Notes: a model not told the origin generated them from the sequence alone. Numbered from the stretch's first letter, positions 1-12,700 are shown. The stretch is DNA of 64,000 nt from Symbiodinium natans (GCA_905221605.1 CAJNDS010001791.1:408501-472500); one strand, 5' to 3'. A program made the numbers and translations.

Positions 1-492
1 CTCTCATGGACCAGGGCTTGCGATTTGACTCTTTTAAGCAAAACATGAACCCAAACTCTCAGGGACCAGGGCTTGCGATGCTACTTTTTGGAGCAAAAAA
101 TGCGCCCAAAATCTTAAGGACCAGGGCTTGCGATTTGACTCTTTGGAGCAAAAACTAGGCCCCAAATTGTTAGGGACCAGGGCTTGCGATTTAACTCTTT
201 GGAGCAAAAATTAGACCCAAAATCTTAAGGACCAGGGCTTGCGATTTAACTCTTTTGGGCAAAACATGAACCCAAACTCTCATGGACCAGGGCTTGCGAT
301 TTGACTCTTTTAAGCAAAACATGAACCCAAACTCTCAGGGACCAGGGCTTGCGATTTGACATTTTAGAGCAAAAACTGGTCCCAAAATCTTAGGGACCAG
401 GGCTTGCGATGCTACTTTTTGGAGCAAAAAATGCGCCCAAAATCTTAAGGACCAGGGCTTGCGATTTGACTCTTTGGAGCAAAAACTAGGCC
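1..492. repeat. 57-58 bp satellite array, left block
   Basis: About eight head-to-tail copies of a unit recognisable by GGACCAGGGCTTGCGAT, followed by TTGACTCTTTGGAGCAAAAA and an AATCTTAGG spacer. Copies differ by point changes, for example GCTACTTTTT versus TTGACTCTTT. There is no open coding frame. The same satellite resumes at 1,930, so the AATT block and the palindromic array look inserted into or expanded within it. Confidence 0.9.
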
Positions 493-494
493 CC

Positions 495-1400
495 AATTCA
501 ATTAATTGGATTAATTGAATTAATTGAATTCGAAAAAGCCTCTTTCGCTAATCCAATTAATTCAATTAATTCAATTATCTATTTCTTTTTTCAAAGCAAA
601 GATTTCCCCTCTATTGAATTAATTCAATTAATTCAATTAATTCAATTAATTCAATTAATTCAATTCGTTCAATTAATTGAATTAATTGAATTAATTGAAT
701 TCGAAAAGCCTCCTTCGCTAATTCAAGTAATTCAATTAATTCAATTAACTGAATTAATTGAATTAATTGAATTAATTGAATTAATTGAATTAATTGAATT
801 AATTCAATACGCGGGAAATCCGGATTTCGATTAGGGAACCCCACATAATTGAATTAATTGCATTAATTGAATTCGAAAAACCTCTTTCGCTAATTCAATT
901 AATTCAATTAATTCAATTAATTGGATTAATTGAATTAATTGAATTCGAAAGCCTCTTTCGCTAATTCAATTAATTCAATTAATTCAATTATCTATTTCTT
1001 TTTTTCAAAACAAAGATTTCCCCCCTATTGAATTAATTCAATTAATTCAATTAATTCAATTAATTCAATTAATTGAACTAATTGAATTAATTGAATTAAT
1101 TGAATTCGAAAAACCTCCTTCGCTAATTCAATTAATTCAATTAGTTCAATTAATTCAATTAATTGAATTAATTGAATTAATTGAATTAAGTGAATTAGTT
1201 GAATTAATTGAATTAATACAATACGCGGGAAATCCGGATTTCGATTAGGGAACCCCACATAATTGAATTAATTGAAATAATTGAATTCGAAAAACCTCTT
1301 TCGCTAATTCAACTAATTCAATTAATTCAATTAATTCAATTAATTGGATTAATTGAATTAATTGAATTAATTAGATTAATTAAATTAATTAAAGGGTCCA
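495..1400. repeat. AATTGAATT palindromic block with ~414 bp higher-order repeat
   Basis: The block is made of AATTGAATT/AATTCAATT runs that switch orientation, so many segments can fold back. GAATTCGAAAAAGCCTC-type linkers recur. A complex word (GGGAAATCCGGATTTCG) occurs near 812 and again near 1,227, and GATTTCCC occurs near 600 and 1,015, giving a higher-order period of about 414 bp. The translated 'QLIQLIELIEL' frames come from the repeat and are not protein evidence. Confidence 0.9.
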
Positions 1401-1792
1401 TAATCTGAGTTATCATAATTATGATAACTTTAGGTTCCCAAACCTGAGTTATCATGATTATGATAACCTTAGGTTCCCAAACCTGAGTCATCATAATTAT
1501 GATAACTTTAAGGTCCCCAGTCTGAGTTATCATGATTATGATAACCTTAGGTTCCCAAGCCTGAGTTATCATAATTATGATAACTTTAGGTTCCCAAACC
1601 TGAGTTATCATGATTATGATAACCTTAGGTTCCCAAACCTGAGTTATCATAATTATGATAACTTTAGGTTCCCAAACCTGAGTTATCATAATTACGATAA
1701 CTTTAGAGTCACCAACTGGAGTTATCATAATTATGATAACTCCTTAGGGTCCCACCCCTGAGTTATCATAATTATGGTAACTTTTAATTCGC
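1395..1792. repeat. ~39 bp satellite built on a 20-bp palindrome
   Basis: About ten copies of GAGTTATCATAATTATGATAAC plus a TTTAGGTTCCCAAACCT spacer. The GTTATCATAATTATGATAAC core is a perfect palindrome, with ATGATTATGAT variants alternating with it. Spacers are near identical, so this is a satellite and not a CRISPR array. Confidence 0.9.
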
Positions 1793-1929
1793 AGCTTCAC
1801 CTTAAGAGAGAGGTGCGCGAATAGGGGGGTGTAATATCAAGCGATTGTGTGCTACAATATGGAGTAGAGGAGGTGTGAGCAAGTAGGTGTGCGGGACGAT
1901 GGAATAGGACGAGTGAGTAGAATGATGAA

Positions 1930-2505
1930 GCGTTGAGCTCAAAATCTTAAGGACCATGGCTTGTGATTTGACTCCTTGCAGCAAAAAAAGAGCCTAAAAA
2001 CTTAAGGACCAAAGCTTGCGGTTTAACTATTCTGGGCAAAAACTGGGCCCCAAATCTTAGGGACCAGGGCTTGCGATTTGACCTTTTGGAGCAAAAACTG
2101 GGCCCAAAATCTTAGGGACCAGAGCTTGCGATGCTACTCTTTGGAGCAAAAAATGCGCCCAAAATCTTCAGGACCAGGGCTTGCGATTTGACTCTTTGGA
2201 GCAAAAACTGAGCCCCAAATCTTAGGGACCAGGGCTTGCGATTTGACTCTTTGGCGCAAAAATTAAAACCAAAATCTTAGGGATCAGGGCTTGCGATTTG
2301 ACTCTTTGGAGCAAAAACTGGGCCCAAGATCTTAGGGACTAGGGCTTGCGATGTCACTCTTTGGAGCAAAAAATGAACCCAAGATCTTAGGGACCAGGGC
2401 TTGCGATTTGACTCTTTGGAGCAAAAATTGGGCCCCAAATCTTAGGGACCAGGGCTTGCGATTTGACTCTTTGGAGCAAAATATGAACCCAAAATGTTAA
2501 TGTTT
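1930..2505. repeat. 57-58 bp satellite array, right block
   Basis: About ten further copies of the GGACCAGGGCTTGCGAT unit seen at 1-492, in the same orientation. The last copy decays at about 2,500 into unrelated AT-rich sequence. Confidence 0.88.
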
Positions 2506-2944
2506 TCTGGAACCCCACAATAAGAAACTTACCAAATTTTGCTAATTTTATAGATTTTACCTTTAACGTAAAATTGAGAAAAAATAAAATTGATACGAAG
2601 ACGCACCATTAAGCCAAACATCACATAACCAAATAATAAAAAACTGACTAATTTTATCAATTTTAATGCTTTCTGGGACTCCGTAAAATCAGAATCTATG
2701 AGGTATATTAATTTGTCATGTGCATCAATATTAAATTGAAAATAAAACCGGAAAATAATAATATAAGATTATATATATTTTTAGTTTATTATTGTTTCAC
2801 CAATTTCATTTCAAATGATCTTTTTGAAAAAAAAACGCAAAAAAGGAAAACGAAAAATGTAACAGTTTCACAAATGCAGAGTACATATATATATAATATA
2901 TGTACATACAATATGAGTACAGAGTCGTAACCAGAGTATTGTTG
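2506..2944. other. AT-rich sequence, nothing recognised
   Basis: AT-rich stretch with A/T homopolymers and a short TATATATATAATATATG run near 2,886. No coding motif, RNA gene or repeat family was recognised. Confidence 0.6.
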
Positions 2945-3185
2945 TTTTGCTTAGTGGTGCGTCTTTGCTCTATATGTGCTTGTTTTGCTTGCTGCTATGT
3001 CTTCGCTTACTATATGCCTGTTTGGTTATGTGATGTTTTGCTTAGTGGTGCGTCTTCGATCTAGATGCGCTTGTCTTGCTTATTGGCGCGTCTTCGCTTC
3101 CTACATGTTCTATATGCTGTTGTTATACTTATTGGTGCGTCTTCGCATACTATTTGCGGTTGTCTTGCTTAGTGGTGCATTAAAC
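2945..3185. repeat. Degenerate ~45 bp minisatellite (GTGGTGCGTCTTCGC)
   Basis: Five to six imperfect copies of TTGCTTAGTGGTGCGTCTTCGCT followed by a variable TATATGTGCTTGT segment. The open frame through it (2,976-3,248) is hydrophobic only because the repeat is T-rich; it is not considered a gene. Confidence 0.75.
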
Positions 3186-3800
3186 CCTATCTTCAGCTCC
3201 TTGCAACCTCCGTTTTTGGGCATGTTCAATTTTTCCTGGTTTTACTGATGTTCACCAATAGCAAGCCTTAAAACGTTCAAACCAACACTTTAAACACTGA
3301 TCCCTAAACCCGAAATCTTAAACCCTAAGCCGCCTTCTAAACCCTTAGCCTGTCTTCAACTCCTTACAACCTCCGTTTTTGGACATGTCCCATCTTGGTC
3401 TGGTTTTTATTGGTTTTCGCCTATACAAAACCCAGAACTTTCAAGCCAACACTTCAAACCCTAAACCCTAAACGCCATTTTTGGACATGTCCATTTTCCC
3501 TTGTCTTTCTGATTTCATCTATAGGTTTTAATAGTTATTTGATAATAATAGCGTTCATACTGATATTGATAGGAACCCCATTAATTTTTAGATAGAATCA
3601 TATCAAGACGAATAGGATTCTTTTCATGTGTTTTTTGATGAATTGTAGTAAGATTCATATTCATATTCACGTTAACAGAATTCTTCTTAATCTTAATAAC
3701 ATTCACATTAAGATGAACAGGATTCCTATTGAAATAATACTCCTATTAGATTTAACTCTTATTTCCTGCAAAATGCATTCCTGCAAAAAGATAGAGGAGG
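3186..3800. other. Non-coding stretch with degenerate telomere-like words
   Basis: Contains scattered CCCTAAACCC and AACCCTAA words near 3,295-3,345 and 3,460-3,475, and two copies of CTCCTTGCAACCTCCGTTTTTGG / CTCCTTACAACCTCCGTTTTTGG about 170 bp apart. No gene seen. Confidence 0.55.
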
Positions 3801-6087
3801 GTTTCTCATGACCTATTGCGAGATAGAGAGAAGCTCTTTCATGTAAGAGGTAGGAAATGGCAGAGCTGAGCGCTCCTCCTACCTAGTGACAGGAAATGAA
3901 AAACACAGAGAGCTTCCATCCGTTTTACGAATGAGTTCCTTTATCTCTGAATAGGAGATGAATGAGCTCCTCTATCTTCTCAAAGGAAATGCAAGAATGG
4001 AAGCGAACGAAGTCCGCTATCTTTTAATGCGTAAAAAGAGTGAGAGAGGGGAGCCCTCTCATGACCTATTTAGGAGACAGAAGAGATAGAAAAGCTTGCT
4101 CACTGCGCATTTAGAAGCGGAAGTGAAAGAGAAAGCAAGGGCACTCTGTCACTTCTTACAAAGAGATAGAAGAGCTTTCGGATGACCTCTTAAAAGATAG
4201 AAGAAACTCTCTCAAGCAAACGATTGAGATTGACGAGCTGCGTCATGTCCCATGTAAGGGATAGAGAAAGTCCTTCAAAACTTTGTTTAGGGCAAAGGAG
4301 AGATCTCAAGCAAAAAGGTAGAAGAGCTCTGTCATTTCCTATAAGAGATAAACGGCTTCTTTCATTACTTGAAAAACCATGTCTGAAAAATAGACATAAT
4401 AGAGAACTCCTCTTTCATTTCCTGCAAGAAGATGGAGCAGGTGTCTCATGACCTATTGCGAGATAGAGAAGCTCTTGGTAGAGCTGCGAATTCTTCTACC
4501 TATTGACGACATATGACAACGATAGGACATGAGCGAGCTCTTATGATCTCTTATGTAGTACCAGTGCATTCTTCTATCTCTGAGTAGGAGATGAAAGAGC
4601 TCCTCTATCTTCTCATAGGAAACAAAAGAAGTCCTGTATAGGAAACGAAAAGACCCTTTGATAAACCAACAAAAGAACGGACATGAGTTGATGTCATCCA
4701 TCTTGTTAATCATCATGAGAGATGGGACATGAAAGAGCTCCTCTTTTGTTTGGAAATGAACTAGTTTTTTTTGAGTGAAGGATCTCTCTTTCGAATAAAT
4801 GAGATATCTCTTCTAGGTCCCTCTGTCTCGTAATTGGAAATGAAAGAGTCCTCCCCCCCTCCCCCTCCCCTCTAACTTCTCATAGAAAATGTAAAAATGG
4901 AAATGGACGATGCCCTGTATCTTTTCACGCAGCATATGAGAGAGCTCCTCTCTCTACTAATGGGACATGAAATTCCTCCTTTGTTTTCAATGAAAGATCT
5001 CTCTCTCGAGGAAATGAGATGTTCTATATCTCTTTCTAGGAAACATTTCAAGTAGGAGAAAGGCTCCTCTCATGTAAAAGATAGAGATTGATGAGTTGCG
5101 GCGTGTCCGATTTAAGGGATAGAGAAAGCCCTGCGAAACTGTTAGTTAGAGTAAAGGAGAGATCTCAAGTAGAAAAAGTAGAAGAGCTGTGTCATTTCCT
5201 ATGAAGAGATAAACGGCTTCTCTGATGACCTCTTCATTGATAGAGAAGCTATTTCTGAAAACTCGACATAGTAGAGAACTCTCTCTCTCATTTCCTGCGA
5301 AAAGCTAGAGGAGGTCTCTCACGACGTATTGCGAGATAGAGAAGCTCTTTCATGTACCAGATAGGAAACGGTAGAGCTGAGGATTCCCCTACCTATTGAC
5401 GACATATGAAAAAGATAGGACATCAGAGAGCTCTTTTGATCTCTTACGCATTACCAATGTACTCTTCTATCTTTGAGTAGGAGATGAAAGAGCTCCTCTA
5501 ATCTTCTCATAGAAACAAAAGAAGCCCTGTATAGGAAACGAAAAGACCCTTTGATAAACCAACAAAAGAACGGACATGAATCGATGTCATCCATCTTGTT
5601 AATCATAATGAGAGATAGGACATGAAAGAACTCCTCGTTTGCTTGGAAATGAACTAGTTTTTTTTCTCTGCGTGAAGGATCTCTCTTTCGAATAAATGAG
5701 ATATCTTTTCTATGTCCCTCTGTGTCGTGTTTGGAAATGAGAGAGCCCTCCCCCCCCCCCTCTGCTCTATCTTCTCATAGAAAATGGAAATGAACCATGT
5801 CCTCTTTCTTTTAATGCAGAATGCGAGAGCTCCTCTCTCTCTCCTTATGGGACATGCAAGTCCTCCTGTATTTTGTTTTCAATGAAAGATCTCTCTCTCT
5901 CTCTCTCTCTTCTTCTTCTTCTTCTTCTTCTTCTTCTTCTTCTGCAGGGCTTAAGGGGCCAGCAGACCCCCCGCGCGCGTGGCGCGCCCAATCCGTCCGG
6001 TCTCGTTGTGACACAGGGGCCCCCGGCGACAGCGACAAAGTTCCCGCGAGCCCGGGGGCTCTTCTCTATCATTTCCTAATCTTCTCC

Positions 6088-6136
<49 letters not shown>

Positions 6137-7061
6137 TCCCTCTCTCTCTCTCTCTCGAGGAAATGAGAAGAGGCAAGGGCGGTCTCTCATTTCCTACAAA
6201 GATAGGGGCTTTCAGAGGACCTATTAAAAGATAGAAGAAGTTCTCTCACGTAGAAGATAGAAATTGATGAGTTGTGTCCTGTCCCATTTAAGGGATAGAG
6301 AAAGTCCTGCAAAACTGTTAGTTAGAGTAAAGGAGAGATCTCAAGTAGAAAAGGTAGAAGAGCTGTGTCGTTTCCTATGAAGAGATAAACGGCTTCTCTG
6401 ATGACCTCTTCATTGATAGAGAAGCTATTTCTGAAAACTCGACATAGTAGAGAACTCTCTCTCTCATTTCCTGCGAAAAGCTAGAGGTCTCTCACGACGT
6501 ATTGCGAGATAGAGAAGCTCTTTCATGTACCAGATAGGAAACGGTAGAGCTGAGGATTCCTCTACCTATTGACGACATATGAAAAAGATAGGACATCAGA
6601 GAGCTCTTTTGATCTCTTACGCATTACCAATGTACTCTTCTATCTTTGAGTAGGAGATGAAAGAGCTCCTCTAATCTTCTCATAGAAACAAAAGAAGTCC
6701 TGTATAGGAAACGAAAAGACCCTTTGATAAACCAACAAAAGAACGGACATGAATCGATGTCATCCATCTTGTTAATCATAATGAGAGATGGGGACATGAA
6801 AGAACTCCTCGTTTGCTTGGAAATGAACTAGTTTTTTTCTGAGTGAAGGATCTCTCTTTCGAATAAATGAGATATCTTTTCTATGTCCCTCTGTGTCGTG
6901 TTTGGAAATGAGAGAGCCCTCCCCCCCCTCCCCCCTCTCCTCTATCTTCTCATAGAAAATGGAAATGAACCATGTCCTCTTTCTTTTAATGCAGAATGCG
7001 AGAGTCTCTCTCTCTCTCCTATGGGACATGCAAGTCCTCCTGTATTTTGTTTTCAATGAAA

Positions 7062-7099
<38 letters not shown>

Positions 7100-7480
7100 A
7101 GGAAATGAGGAGAGGCAAGGGCGGTCTCTCATTTCCTACAAAGAGAGGGGCTTTCAGAGGACCTATTAAAAGATAGAAGAAGTTCTCTCACGTAGAAGAT
7201 AGAAATTGATGAGTTGTGTCCTGTCCCATTTAAGGGATAGAGAAAGTCCTGCAAAACTGTTAGTTAGAGTAAAGGAGAGATCTCAAGTAGAAAAGGTAGA
7301 AGAGCTGTGTCATCTCCTATGAAGAGATAAACGGCTTCTCTGATGGCTTCTTCATTGATAGAGAAGCTATTTCTGAAAACTCGACATAGTAGAGAACTCT
7401 CTCTCTCTCATTTCCTGCGAAAAGCTAGAGGTCTCTCACGACGTATTGCGAGATAGAGAAGCTCTTTCATGTACCAGATA
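3800..7480. repeat. Four diverged tandem copies of a ~0.9-1.2 kb unit
   Basis: The anchor GATGAGTTGNGTCCTGTCCCATTTAAGGGATAGAG (or a diverged form) recurs near 4,234, 5,090, 6,266 and 7,208. Other shared words follow in the same order, such as GACGTATTGCGAGATAGAGAAGCTC and CGGACATGAATCGATGTCATCC. Copies 2 and 3 are the most alike; copy 4 is cut off at about 7,480. Length differences come largely from (CT)n, (CTT)n and C-tract expansions. Internally the unit is itself built from short 'gatagaagagctcctct' sub-repeats. No coding frame is shared between copies. Confidence 0.85.
5889..6157. repeat. (CT)n and (CTT)n microsatellites around a GC-rich insert
   Basis: A (CT)n/(CTT)n run at about 5,889-5,943 and a long (CT)n run at about 6,088-6,157 flank a strikingly GC-rich ~140 bp segment, while the fourth unit copy has only one (CT)n run at 7,062-7,099. 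Serine/leucine/glutamate-rich open frames here are microsatellite artefacts. Confidence 0.85.
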
Positions 7481-7489
7481 GGAAGCCGC

Positions 7490-7590
7490 CCTCAACCCTA
7501 CATCCTCAACTTTATATATACCCTAAGTTCATTCTTTTTAGGGTTTAGTTTAGGATTTGTGGTTTAGGATTTACGGGTTTAGGGTTTTGG
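7490..7590. repeat. Degenerate telomere-type repeats
   Basis: TTAGGGTTTAG, GGTTTAGGATTTACGGGTTTAGGG and similar words sit exactly where the AT-rich repeat domain gives way to GC-richer unique sequence. They resemble decayed TTTAGGG telomere repeat but are not a clean array. Confidence 0.6.
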
Positions 7591-7599
7591 GGCTTCGGT

Positions 7600-9200
7600 T
7601 CAGTGAACAATTATCTCAATCAATGAGGAAGTCCGTAACTTCTAGCGTGTATGTTGTTGCAAAGGAACAAATATAAATGAAGCATTTTGCTTTGTTTTTT
7701 AAATACTACACATGCAGGCTAAGCAAAAAGAACCCTAAAGGTATCAGCCACATATATATATATATATATATGCTACCCCTCTCCCCATATATCCTACCCT
7801 TTTTGGGCTGAATAGAATATTCTGTATTTTCTTTCAGAAATTGAAAGTCAAAAGCGCAAAAACAACGATGCTAAGCCCCGAAGAAAACCGATTTCCAAAA
7901 CCCCCCAGTCAAGATGAAACCTGGGATGGGCCTTCAGCCTTCGTCCTAGGAGTTCTCTTTCCATACCATGAAAATCATGACATCTTTGTGAGGTGTCACC
8001 CAGGGTGCAGGTAATATATGCAGCAGCCATATTCTACTCGTAGCTCTGTGCCAGGAGCTTCTTCATCCGTCCGTCATATTTAACTATCTTCATTCAGGTT
8101 TAGGCCATCGAGTACACAGCAAGCTCGTAGAGTCGTAGAGTTTGTGTAGATTCGCTTCTCTCCTTTGTATGCTGTGAATTACCTGTTTTTGTAATGCTTC
8201 TTTTGGCCTGAGATGCAACACCAGATGTGGTCGAGCTGCCGTTCGCCACGCGCCGTTCTGCATGTGCGGTTTAACACAACGGTTGAACGTTGAAAATCTT
8301 TCGTGCCGGTCGGTCGAAGGCGCACTTGTACTTGGATCAGGCCATCCACACACGCGCACACACACACACACACACACGTACACATCATTCGTATGCGAAG
8401 ACCTAGGAAAAGGAGACCTCCGTGATATTATTTGCCCTTTAAGACAACAAGAATCTGGAAACATTCGAAAAAGGCAGTCGGAAGAACTAGGTGACACCCT
8501 GACACTGCAGGCGTGCAAAAGAAAGAGACAAAAAGAGTCTGAACCGTGCAGTATGTATACACCTCTCTTTACTAGGAGAGTTGCGCACAAACACGGGGGA
8601 ACCCCTTTATCCCCATCCTCTCCAGCAAGGTTGAGCCTGCAGCGCCGTTTCTGTGCTACAAGTAGCTGGTTTCCGACGCAGATGAAGAACAGGTGGGGGG
8701 CACCCAGGTCGGCCAAGTGAATGACTTGCCATGCCTTTTGGCTTATGTCAACGTCATACGTCACTTCTACACGCACACTTCTACAGTGATTCTACAGGCT
8801 GTAGGTTCGGCTAGAGGTGGTACCGCAGAAGCCTCGATGTCGTTGCACTACCACTTGGGACCTACTCTTAGAGGGCCCTGTAATGAGGCGCCTAAAGCGT
8901 TGGGCAGATTGGTGCTGGCTGACAAATGCAGAGTATAGTTGTAAAGGCAGAACACGAAACCCTCAGTGCACCGTACAGGGAATTAACCATCTCGCATGAA
9001 GTTGAAGAGGGTGGTTGCAATCGCATGTGGCAACGGTGCCCCCACATTCCCCGAGCGGCATCGGGAGAGCTGTAAGGAATCCACGAATTTCAGATGAAGT
9101 CAGAGCTGCGCATGCTGCACATGCCCTCGGCCACGGCTCAAGGACATTGTCCCTTTTATAGCTAGAGTTTCTTTTTGGCAAGTGCCGCCATTAAACTGCG
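7600..9200. other. Unique sequence, no gene supported
   Basis: Holds a (TA)n run at 7,752-7,771 and a (CA)n run at 8,347-8,377. The longest frame (8,090-8,776, minus, 228 codons) crosses the CA repeat and shows no domain motif or NAG|G exon module. I see no supported gene. Confidence 0.5.
8347..8377. repeat. (CA)n microsatellite
   Basis: About 15 CA dinucleotides with one CGCG interruption. Confidence 0.95.
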
Positions 9201-9212
9201 TGCCTTCCGTGT

Positions 9213-9692
9213 GTGCACTCCAGAGCTGCTGAGGCAGAGGACGAAGCTACGCTGATCTTTGACTCAGCGATGGCTATGATCATTCCCGAGGTTCCCAGGA
9301 TGCCACGCAAGTTTCCGGCTGCACCTCGCAAGCATCACCTGCCCACACACAGCACGAAACGTGCACTCTGCGTCGTCGATCTGGAGATCGACTTGGGTCA
9401 GTCATCGGAGAGCTCCAGCCTTTACTGTCCCCGAGTCAACTTCGCAAGCACGGACCAGGTCGTCGAGATCCCTGAAGGATCTGCGACTGGTCTTCGGGGT
9501 CTCCAACAGCTCTCTGCAGCGAAGGCTAGCGGCGAAAGCTTGGGCGAAGCCTGCGAATCTTCTGGACTTGGGCAGCTGACAGCTGGCCGCCACGAAGCCG
9601 CGCGTCTCCGCATCGAGCAGCTCTTGGATGCAGAGCCCCGAAGACTCAGACATGTCTCGAAAAGGCGCGCAGATGGCCACCGAGTGGCGTAA
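9213..9692 (+). other. Unassigned 159-codon open frame
   Basis: An ATG-initiated frame of 159 codons, charged and alanine/leucine-rich in its second half (for example ARLRIEQLLDAEPRRLRH). Two overlapping minus-strand frames (9,402-9,752 and 9,422-9,850) look equally plausible. No motif or splice-module pattern distinguishes them, so I do not assign a product. Confidence 0.15.
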
Positions 9693-9759
9693 TGAAAGTT
9701 CAGGAGAGGAGTCCCTGTCAACATGATCCAAACGGTAGGTGCCATCGCACAATCCTTAT

Positions 9760-12700
9760 GCTCCCTGACAGAGACTCTTTTGCAGTTTTGCTGCCACGAG
9801 CAGGCACTGGCAACATCCGTCAGTCTAGAGGGTAAGATTATGGTTCGCATGCTTTTTCAGGTCTTCAGCACTTGCTGACTGATGTCCAGCTCGTCACTTG
9901 CCCATTTTACCATTTTTATGTGTTTAATCTGCCATCCATTTTCCAGGGCTACTTTTGAAGGCTCCACCTCTCCCATGCCCATGTCTGACGGGAGGCTGGA
10001 GCCTGACGTCTTGCAATTTCTGGAAACTTCAACTCTAGATTTCCGGAGAATGCATTCAAGGAAGTGTGCCCATTTGGGTGGCCAGAACATTGCGCCTCAT
10101 GCGCTCCGCTTAGCACTTCATGTCACTGATGCAGTTCAGGTTTTGCGCTGTGTTCGTTGCATTGACAAGGTGTCCTCCAGTGGATATGAAGTCTACACCG
10201 GACGGAAATTACTTTAAACACTTCGATTTTAGATTTTTTGATTTGGATCGCAGTTTGCGCACCCCGAACACAGACGCAGGCGGCCAGGTCAGACAAGATA
10301 TGCTTAATGGCATCACCATGAACATCAGTGAACAGGCTTGGCCTATCCTGCGCTGGGGGTGCCTTTGCCTTAGTGCCGTCGTGCTACACACGGCATGAGC
10401 AATTCTGGTCTGGGGAAATACGTTGCTGTCTGTTGAACCCTGCAGGAATCACGGGCTGCACAGAGCCCAGAACAGCACCTCATTTCATGTCCCTTGGTTA
10501 CAAATCTGTAGGTAGTTCTTTGCCTTTCCAGAGTCTCCAAGCACACTTTTTGGGGGACGGTTTCAACAAACAAAGTTTTCAAGGAAACGCTCGTGAGAAG
10601 TAACACTCTTTGAGCACCGATGTTCCTGGGCTTTCATGGCAAAAGGTTCTTTGAGGGCCCGCTGTGGCGTCTACAGCTATTGTTCAAACAAGCCTTTCGT
10701 GGGTTTTCGTAGGCCTTCTTACGGACAGGAATGCCGACAAAAAACGTCCATAGCAAGCCATACACTCCCATCCATAGTCCCAGAGGCCACGAAAGGCTCG
10801 TTGCCGATATCCTAGGCCAGGGCCGGACATTCTCTGAACATTCGACTGCAAGAATGCATATTGCGGCATATTTGTGCAAACAAAACCTGTTCTCAGCTTC
10901 CTCGCCTGTGCATAAAGCCTACAACAAACAAAACGGCCACGAACTTCCTGGGGTTGTTTGCACCATTGACAAGATATCCGCCAAGGGACATGATGCCGCC
11001 ACTGAAATCCTCCGTGTTTTAATCTCAACGCGAGAAAATTTTGAGAACTGAGCCTCGGCCTGTGCGCACTTTATAATCCGCACGCTGCCGAGATCCAGTG
11101 TTCGCGCCCTTTTGGCGGGCGAACGTTGATGACGTTCACCCTCTAACCTGGCACATGACATGCTTCACGGAAGCAATGAACAAGCGAAGCGGAAAATTCA
11201 ACCGCAGCTTGCAGCGCTAATTAGAGCTCACCGCGAAGCTCGAGGATCGCGGAAAACATGCGATTGAGTTGAGTGGGGAGTGTTCGGCTGAGGGTTCTTT
11301 CGGGGTTTGTTGCCGCTCAGTGGTAAGGAGCAGGTCTTGACTGCAGTAGCAATGTCGCGTGCGCTTGGTGGACGACATATTAGTGAGGGCCCACAAAAAT
11401 ATGGAAGCATATAATACATATATATAATATATGTTTTTTGTTTGTGTATAGCCTCTGGGCTGAGTCCGTGCAGCGTCAGCTCCCCGCAACTTGGGCGCAG
11501 GGAAGCGGCTCCCGGCGATGAAGGCATGGGGGTGTCATGAGGGCATCGCAGCACGAACCCAGAGATTACTGTACCGGGTTTACTTGTAAAAGCAGTTTCT
11601 TCGTTTATTGGGTTTTCTTGGGCTCTTTGATCTTCTGCGATGCCTCGATGTTCCTCCAAAATTGATCACTGGGCCCAAAGTGGCAGAATTCGGCTCGAGT
11701 GCGCATTTGCACTTCCGAGGCGTGCCATGGCACGCCGCACAAGCTTCGCACGGCTGAGCCGCGATCTACCAACAGGGAAACCCCTTGCAGCCCGATTCAG
11801 CCCTACCAAGAAGCGTGCAAATGCAACGGGACCATGTAGGCCATCTGAAACATTTGGGAATGCACGCTTCGGCTTCTCACCTGAAGCCTTGCTGCAGTTT
11901 GGCACAGGCGCACAGATTGTGGCCTGATGTCATCGATGACTGGCGAGAGGTTTCAAAACAGCTTCCCGAAAAGCAGCTGGACACTCGCGGGTCGCAGGTT
12001 TTTGGATACGGATGGCTGATTTAGGATGCTGGCGCGCGAGAAAAGAGCGACCGCGCTTAAGTCGCTTAAGCTCTCGTGAAGGCAAGATTCTTGTAGCCAG
12101 CTCTGATCTTTTCCACGACTGATGGCCGCCATCCATACCCTACGGCCCTACGGTCGTCAAGCATTTTGGCTTGCAACACGCGCGAGTCATATCGGGCGCA
12201 CTGCTTCTACCATGGGGACCACACAAAGGCAGGATGTGGCAGAGCGTCAATGCAGTTTATTGGATGGTGCCAGTCAAGGGCTGTTCTCGTGTAGCTTTCG
12301 AGGTCACGGTTTTTCTTTTTCTGGGCCGCGATACTCATGCGCAAAAACACCCCTACTGCACAGCAGGGCTTTAACAAAACAAACAGCAGACCTGGCTACT
12401 GGGTTCAGGCCTGGAGCATGGACCAGTGCGTGCCGTTCTGCTGGCATCGCCAGTGCCTTACGTCCCCACGTTGTTCTACAGCTGACCCTTGTTGAGTTGG
12501 GTTTGGGTTTCAGTTGCTGTTGATATTTAGGGTGCGGCCTCGTGGCTCATGATGTCATTCACTGTTGGACCGTCGGTCATTTGGTAGTGTAGGGGCTGTT
12601 GCCAGATGGCAGATCCGTAAACGGGGTTGCGATGCAAAAAAGTTTCCAAGCCCTACACATGCTGGAGGCCATGGTGATTCTGCGAGGGGTGGCCGAGGCT

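Noticed and set aside
611-1258. QLIQLIELIEL frames suggestive of a coiled coil or solenoid
   Set aside because: Produced by the AATTGAATT satellite; both strands and several frames give similar peptides.
1336-1728. Regularly spaced palindromic repeats resembling a CRISPR array
   Set aside because: The 'spacers' are near identical to each other, there is no cas gene, and the context is eukaryotic; this is a satellite.
8090-8776. 228-codon minus-strand open frame
   Set aside because: It includes a (CA)n-derived VCVCVCV stretch and has no domain, signal or splice pattern.
11686-11699. GAATTCGGCTCGAG, one base from a common cDNA-cloning adaptor
   Set aside because: One mismatch and no change of sequence character on either side; two restriction-site hexamers close together can occur by chance.
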